Assembly: GCF_001939115.1 (NCBI RefSeq)
Contig: NZ_MQTZ01000051.1
Location: forward strand, 1 to 64,000
Reading direction: 5' to 3'
DNA length: 64,000 nt
DNA from: Leptolyngbya sp. 'hensonii'
Lineage (GTDB): Bacteria; Cyanobacteriota; Cyanobacteriia; GCF-001939115
The notes beneath the pieces are model-generated. The model saw only the letters and a list, made by a program, of their open reading frames with translations, ran no database searches and had not been told where the DNA came from. This document shows, in pieces, positions 59,634 to 64,000 of this stretch (the first letter of the stretch is position 1; each line of letters begins with the position of its first letter). The translations under genes were made by a program, and so were the position numbers.

Positions 59634-60497
59634 TCAATTAGAGCGGGCATATTTGGAAGCAATCCAGCCACCACCCTCGACTTGTATCCAGCCATTAGAA
59701 ACGGCACCAGTCGTGCGGACGATAGAACCATTCCCCAGAGCTGCAATTGTCGAATAATTTGTACCAGGACCAGAGCGAACCCGCAAATTAGCACCACCCG
59801 TCACAATCTTAATGCTGGACGGGGTTGGAGTAGGGGTGCCCCCCCCCCCTGATGACGCGGTTGCGGGAATTGTATACTTTGCGGCAACCCAAGCATTATT
59901 AACCAATTGAATCCAACCGTTTGATTGCTGACCTGTTGTTCTCACCACAGACCCATTCGCCAGGGAAGCGACAACCGGATAGTTAGTACCAGGCCCGGAA
60001 CGAACCCGCAAATTACCACTACTGGTTTTAATTTGCACTGTAGCCGGAGCACCTCCACCACCACTGGTTGTCGTCCCGGCACAGGTTTTACCTGCCACAA
60101 AAGGGCTGTTAGCATCTCCTGCCTGTCCCAAACCTAAAGCAGCGGCTGTTTTGGCTCCAACCACGCCATCGCTGGTGAGCTGATTGTTTGCCTGGAAACG
60201 CTTAACCGCAAACTCGGTTTTTCCTCCAAAGACTCCATCCACAGAGCCAATGCTATATCCTTCACGAGCCAGCGCCCTCTGAACATCCTGTACTGTGGCA
60301 CAGGTATCTCCTCGCTTCACAACCGCTGCCGCTTGCAGAACTGGCCCCCAAGAGGCGAAGACGACTGCTGCCCCAACCAAACTCACTTTAGCTGAGCTGG
60401 CCACGATCGAACCGAAAGGATCCAACAAATTGAGTTCCAGATCAGGCGCTGAATTCTCATAGAGAGCATGAGTGTGAATGAATGCCAGCGTTTCCAT
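59634..60497 (-). CDS. Peptidoglycan-binding protein with two SH3b domains
   Basis: The 287-residue protein has an unusual leader of about 36 polar residues (METLAFIHTHALYENSAPDL), one hydrophobic segment (KVSLVGAAVVFASWGPVL), a peptidoglycan-binding domain (DVQRALAREGYSIGSVDGVF and VKRFQANNQL) and two SH3b domains, each with NLRVRSGPGTNY and NGWIQ. Gly/Ser/Pro linkers join them; the second linker is coded by 11 consecutive Gs. The start has GAGGT five nt upstream. It is probably periplasmic and binds cell wall. I recall other cyanobacterial wall-binding proteins with a similar METLAY-type leader. Confidence 0.88.
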   Translation of the reverse strand: METLAFIHTHALYENSAPDLELNLLDPFGSIVASSAKVSLVGAAVVFASWGPVLQAAAVVKRGDTCATVQDVQRALAREGYSIGSVDGVFGGKTEFAVKRFQANNQLTSDGVVGAKTAAALGLGQAGDANSPFVAGKTCAGTTTSGGGGAPATVQIKTSSGNLRVRSGPGTNYPVVASLANGSVVRTTGQQSNGWIQLVNNAWVAAKYTIPATASSGGGGTPTPTPSSIKIVTGGANLRVRSGPGTNYSTIAALGNGSIVRTTGAVSNGWIQVEGGGWIASKYARSN

Positions 60498-60786
60498 AGT
60501 TACCTCACCACTTTCAACTTAGCTTGGTAGACACTTCAATTTCGTGATCTTAATTCCGTTATCTCAATTCCGTTATAGACTCTGGCCATAGGAAATGCAA
60601 AATAGCCGTTACAGGCTCAATACAAAAGTATCTCCTTCAGCAGTGTAAATCAAGCTATTCGCCAGTTTCCTCTATTCATAGTCCTATGACACTTAGAAAA
60701 CAGGACCACCCATCTCTCAACTAACTTCTTGCATTAGACATACTGGTGTTGTAAGGACTCTGAAGAAACAAGCGAGTGTGAGATCT
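60498..60786. other. Divergent intergenic region
   Basis: About 289 bp separating the wall-binding protein gene and the small secreted protein gene. Apart from a short direct repeat around 60550-60570 (TTCCGTTAT twice) I see nothing. Confidence 0.4.
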
Positions 60787-61209
60787 ATGAAACCAATTGC
60801 AAAAGTCATTCCTGTCGCAACAATGCTGGCAGCGCTTCTGGTAACTCCGCTCCCTGCTTACAGCAGCACACTTCAGGTCGGTGTCGGCCTCAATCCCGAC
60901 CCTCAGGTGCTAAGAGGAACCTCAGGCGGTTCGAAGAGCAGTGATTGCGGGTTTATCGCAACAGCTCCCAACGAAGTGATTAAAGTAACACAGCCAATTC
61001 CCTATATGCGGTTCAGTGTTCAGAGTGCTGGCCAACCCACCCTACTGATTGAAGGTCCAACAGGTCGATTCTGTGTACTGGCAGATGGTGGTGGAGCTGG
61101 TCCACAAATGTCCGGATTTTGGGCACCCGGAACCTACTCGGTCTATATCGGTGATCGGGCTAAAGGCAGCAACCCCTACACCTTATCCCTCACTCAATCC
61201 TCAAAATAG
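60787..61209 (+). CDS. Small secreted protein of unknown function
   Basis: The 140-residue product has a signal peptide (MKPIAKVIPVATMLAALLVT, cleavage expected near AYSS) and a compact beta-rich domain with SDCGFIATAPNEVIKVTQ and FWAPGTYSVYIGDRAKGSNP, which may be a small jelly-roll or PPC-like fold. Function is unknown. A GTG at 60778 is an alternative start. It converges on the zinc-ribbon gene with 16 bp between them. Confidence 0.78.
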   Translation: MKPIAKVIPVATMLAALLVTPLPAYSSTLQVGVGLNPDPQVLRGTSGGSKSSDCGFIATAPNEVIKVTQPIPYMRFSVQSAGQPTLLIEGPTGRFCVLADGGGAGPQMSGFWAPGTYSVYIGDRAKGSNPYTLSLTQSSK

Positions 61210-61225
61210 GCTGAATCGCCCTACA

Positions 61226-61621
61226 TCAGGCTTGCCCTTCCTGATCTTCCAGAATCTGAGCCGTCACTTCGACGGCAGCTACGTCGATCGTGCCGGGAGG
61301 AGCCAGACGCTGAAAATGCCCTTGTTCAACCTTCAGTAACTCGTTGCAGTTGGGACAGTTAAACTGGGTGCGATTCAACCCCACAAATTCATACTGACAA
61401 ACAGGGCAGTGATCCTGAACCAGATTTCGTTGCAACCACCAGCGGAACCCCAAGAAAATGACGATCGGGGCAAGCAGGATCAAGCAAAACAGGAATAGGA
61501 GGGACTGAAGAATCCATCCGAGACCGACGGAGGTCAGTAACAGGCATACCCCTAAAAGGATGACCCAGCGACTGAGGCTATTTATGCCAAGTTGGAAAAC
61601 TTTAGGGCTGTTCTGATTCAA
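61226..61621 (-). CDS. Zinc-ribbon membrane protein
   Basis: I do not recognise a named family. From the TTG at 61621 (AAGGAG exactly 6 nt upstream) the product has 131 residues: two membrane helices (WVILLGVCLLLTSVGLGWIL and LLFLFCLILLAPIVIFLGF), then a cytoplasmic zinc ribbon with two CxxC knuckles (CPVCQYEFVG and CPNCNELLKV) and a short acidic tail. A longer frame from TTG at 61681 is also open but has no ribosome-binding site. It could be a membrane-bound regulator or assembly factor; this is guesswork. Confidence 0.75.
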   Translation of the reverse strand: MNQNSPKVFQLGINSLSRWVILLGVCLLLTSVGLGWILQSLLFLFCLILLAPIVIFLGFRWWLQRNLVQDHCPVCQYEFVGLNRTQFNCPNCNELLKVEQGHFQRLAPPGTIDVAAVEVTAQILEDQEGQA

Positions 61622-61775
61622 GACCGTCTCCTTAACTACCTGAATGCATCGGAGTGTCTCTATTTTAATAGACCAACCCAATAAGCGGCTGTCCTACACT
61701 CGCCATTCTCTGCTGTGCCCAGATGCTAGTGCATTCGGGCACAGCACTCGACCTGACAAGCTATGCCTCTGGAGT

Positions 61776-62990
61776 CTACTCAGACGTTAAAAGTTGTTGT
61801 AACTGCCGAGTAAAAGCATCAAATCCAAACAGGGCTAATGCCTGTTCCCGCAACCACACCCCATCGCAACGCTTTTGACCTCCCCTCAAGATCTCAATGC
61901 AGGCTACGGCAACAGCTTCCGGATCGCGATGGGGAACCTGCCAGCCCAGTTTGCCATCCTGGAGTGGATCCGCTGAGCCATCATCGTCTCCAGACAGCAC
62001 AGGTTTACCACAAGCCATAGCCTCCAGATAAACAATGCCAAAACCCTCCTGGGAAGGCATAACATAGGCATCAGCCAATCGGTAATGGTCAACTAACTCG
62101 GAAGTGGGAACAAAGCCAGCAAAGATAACCCGATCGGCCACTCCCAGTTCCTGCGCCAAACGAGCCAGCCGTGGTTGATCATCGCCCCGGCCTACAACCA
62201 GGTATTTTACGGCAGGAAACCTCTGAGCAATGGCAGGCAAGGCTCGAATGGTCACATCAACACCCTTATAGGGATCGCCAGACCATAATCGAGCCACCGT
62301 CATCAACACCTGCGAATCTAAAAGATGATATTTTTCAAGCAACTGACGAGATTTAGGGCCTGGTGTAAAGGCTGCTCCATCCACAATGCAAGATAAAAGA
62401 TGCCATTGTTCAGGATTTAAACCGTTGGCCGTGCAGGCCTGTTTAAGGCTATAGCGGCTAATTGTCCAGATAGAAGCAGCAGCCTGAAGCCCCTGTTTCA
62501 TTCTTGAAGGCAAGGGATGCCATACTTCCTTGCCATAGGTAATCACCGTGTAGGGAATGCCGAAAGGTTGGCACAAAACCTGCACCAGAGGAACCAGGTT
62601 GACATGACCACAGAAAACACGCTGTGGACGATGTTGGAGCAGATAAGCCATCAGCTTGACTGCAAGATGAATGCGGCCCCATTGCGGCCAACGACTTTTG
62701 AAATAGGAGAAGTTTAACTGCTCAGACTGTAAGGAATTCCCACCCTGGGAAGCATCCCGCAAAATGAAAACATGCGCTTGGGGAACATTTTTGAGGGCGC
62801 TGTATGCCCTCAGCAAAGTTTGGATGTAAGACTGGATACCACCTTCAGTCTCGAAGACTTCGAGAAAGATAAAAGCATAGGAACCCAGGTGGCCTTTATT
62901 TTGAATCAATTGAACAATACCGATTAATACTGGCAGCTTAAAAATCGACCAGCTTTCAACTATCTCAGTCGCGATAGCCACAAGCAGCAC
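61776..62990 (-). CDS. Glycosyltransferase family 4
   Basis: GT-B fold retaining glycosyltransferase. The conserved start is FIFLEVFETEGGIQSYIQTL (acceptor side) and the C-terminal half has VLMTVARLWSGDPYKGVDVT and the GT4 EX7E motif in EGFGIVYLEAMACGKPVLSG. The donor sugar and product are unknown; an exopolysaccharide or glycolipid is plausible. The open frame starts at a GTG about 40 codons before the conserved part with no ribosome-binding site, so the true start may be a TTG near 62909. Confidence 0.85.
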   Translation of the reverse strand: MLLVAIATEIVESWSIFKLPVLIGIVQLIQNKGHLGSYAFIFLEVFETEGGIQSYIQTLLRAYSALKNVPQAHVFILRDASQGGNSLQSEQLNFSYFKSRWPQWGRIHLAVKLMAYLLQHRPQRVFCGHVNLVPLVQVLCQPFGIPYTVITYGKEVWHPLPSRMKQGLQAAASIWTISRYSLKQACTANGLNPEQWHLLSCIVDGAAFTPGPKSRQLLEKYHLLDSQVLMTVARLWSGDPYKGVDVTIRALPAIAQRFPAVKYLVVGRGDDQPRLARLAQELGVADRVIFAGFVPTSELVDHYRLADAYVMPSQEGFGIVYLEAMACGKPVLSGDDDGSADPLQDGKLGWQVPHRDPEAVAVACIEILRGGQKRCDGVWLREQALALFGFDAFTRQLQQLLTSE

Positions 62991-63447
62991 AACAGTAACA
63001 TACTGACAAGTATTGATACCAGAGGGTTGAGCCCTATAAACTCAATTAGGAAAATGTTTTTAAAGATCTTAAAGTTGTGACGTACTCCCGACGCTACTGC
63101 TGCATACAGCACTGACATCATCATTGCAGTACGAATAAGCCATAGTGGTGACAAGAGGCAACCTGTTTCGAATTCGCTTGACATAGCAAGAGTTGAGCAA
63201 GTTGGAGCGCAATGCTCAAGAGCCAGGGTATCGGTGCCGAGATGATTCGGGACTCCATCAAAGGCTTGTCGAATCTGCCTGTTTAGGGGGGCCATATATG
63301 ACGACGCTCACCGTTCCGCTAGAGCACGGGACGATAGTCCCTCAAACTCCCCTTTTGTTAAAAAGACAAAACAAATACACAAAAAATATAGTCTCAAGCA
63401 GAAATAATTGCCTGAGACAAAAGTTAAACCCCTGAGTGAGCAGGCCC
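62991..63447. other. Intergenic region, no gene recognised
   Basis: About 457 bp between the glycosyltransferase and DUF1815 genes. It contains a terminator (63381-63418) but I cannot identify any coding remnant, RNA gene or mobile element. Confidence 0.4.
63381..63418 (-). terminator. Intrinsic terminator of the DUF1815 gene
   Basis: On the minus strand GTCTCAGGCA and TGCTTGAGAC form a 10-bp stem (with one G-T pair) and an 8-nt loop, followed by TATATTTTTTGTG. It lies about 30 bp after the DUF1815 stop. Confidence 0.85.
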
Positions 63448-63792
63448 CTAGACCCCCTTAATCGCCACAGGAATGTAATCTGCAGGTTTAATCTGATACT
63501 TAACCAGATTGGCCAATTCCTGTAACTGATTGATAGCCTCGGCTCCCTCAAGCTTCATCAGTTCACGATCATCTCTCATTTCTGTCCAAGTGATCCCATA
63601 ATCGGACACCAAAAATCGGATCAGATGATTGTCTCCCAGACTAACCATAAAGGAAGCACTGTTCATCTGGCCTCCACAGGTGTAACAGGATGCAAGATAG
63701 CCGCCCCTTTCCAGGACAATGGCTAGGGCCTGGAGATTCATCACCAAGTCCCGAACAAATTGCTTGTGCTGCTCTGCAAGTCTTAAAAACAC
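63448..63792 (-). CDS. DUF1815 family protein
   Basis: The 114-residue soluble protein closely matches the cyanobacterial DUF1815 family as I recall it: LRLAEQHKQFVRDLVMNLQ, a Cys pair in ASCYTCGGQMNSASFMVSLG, and FLVSDYGITWTEMRDDRELM. Function is unknown. The GTG start is convincing, with GGAGGG five nt upstream. It has its own terminator. In the upstream region a palindrome CTAAAATTTTAG (63825-63836) lies 30 bp before the start. Confidence 0.88.
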   Translation of the reverse strand: MFLRLAEQHKQFVRDLVMNLQALAIVLERGGYLASCYTCGGQMNSASFMVSLGDNHLIRFLVSDYGITWTEMRDDRELMKLEGAEAINQLQELANLVKYQIKPADYIPVAIKGV

Positions 63793-64000
63793 GTCAGCCC
63801 TCCATTCACCACACCTAAAATTTTAGATCTTTTTTAGAATTTCTTAAGAATTGGCTTTGGGTGTTGCTATAGGCACTGTTACAGGTGGAGTCAATCTATT
63901 ATAGCGTTAGCAGATTCCTTCATCGGTTTTTGGTTTTTCAGGTTCAGTGCTACCCCGTTAGCCTACCTGACTGGGCCACAATACAAGGTATCAAGAGCAA

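Noticed and set aside
59539..59757. 72-codon plus-strand frame between the two SH3-protein genes
   Set aside because: It runs through the terminator hairpin and antisense into the wall-binding protein gene, and its product has no coding character.
63193..63435. Open frame in the region before the DUF1815 gene
   Set aside because: It crosses the DUF1815 terminator, has no ribosome-binding site and a low-complexity end, so I do not call a gene.

Overview
The window is chromosomal DNA of a cyanobacterium. Direct markers are chlL and chlN (dark protochlorophyllide reductase), pcyA (phycocyanobilin synthesis), a DevBCA-type exporter, several cyanobacteria-typical families (matches to DUF3370, DUF4336, DUF5331 and DUF1815 recognised from memory), an S10-spc-alpha ribosomal cluster in cyanobacterial order (no rpsJ at its head, no rpsN inside, truA-rplM-rpsI-rpmE-prfA at its tail) and frequent GCGATCGC/CGATCG (HIP1-like) octamers. 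The pattern fits a filamentous, Leptolyngbya-like lineage, but that is inference. I see no phage, integrase, insertion sequence, CRISPR array, rRNA or convincing tRNA.

Layout. 0-13 kb is housekeeping: a membrane protein, ddl, miaB, a PEP-CTERM-like secreted protein, an ABC-F ATPase, an FtsE-type ATPase, 5-formyl-THF cyclo-ligase, a coiled-coil protein, an orphan Tat-lipoprotein solute receptor, a DMT permease, YraN and ilvD. 13-23 kb holds a pentapeptide-repeat protein, a HerA-like ATPase, a GAF histidine kinase, and a minus-strand group of a DUF3370 protein, an HlyD adaptor and a MacB-type permease without an adjacent ATPase. 23-27.4 kb is a plus-strand unit of a membrane/coiled-coil protein followed by devB-devC-devA; its DevC is unusually large and carries six cysteines. 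A 54-bp perfect palindrome separates devA from the convergent pcyA.

28-34.5 kb is a tandem array of three related Ser/Thr kinases whose glycine-rich loops are degenerate, followed by a DUF4336 protein. 34.5-37.4 kb is chlL-DUF5331-chlN (minus strand). 38-55.7 kb is almost entirely translation machinery transcribed leftwards: rplC, D, W, B, rpsS, rplV, rpsC, rplP, rpmC, rpsQ, rplN, X, E, rpsH, rplF, R, rpsE, rplO, secY, adk, infA, rpmJ, rpsM, rpsK, rpoA, rplQ, truA, rplM, rpsI, rpmE and prfA, closed by a clear intrinsic terminator. 56-64 kb carries envelope genes: an apparently exported FAD oxidoreductase, two SH3-domain proteins (one with a DUF2927-like domain, one with a peptidoglycan-binding domain), a small secreted protein, a zinc-ribbon membrane protein, a family-4 glycosyltransferase and a DUF1815 protein.

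The least-explained items are the kinase array with its shared C-terminal module, DUF5331 inside the chl operon, the cysteine-bearing DevC, the ATPase-less DUF3370/HlyD/MacB group, the 54-bp palindrome and an 11-G tract inside an SH3-protein gene. No single item is proof of a new system; each is an observation with a stated test.
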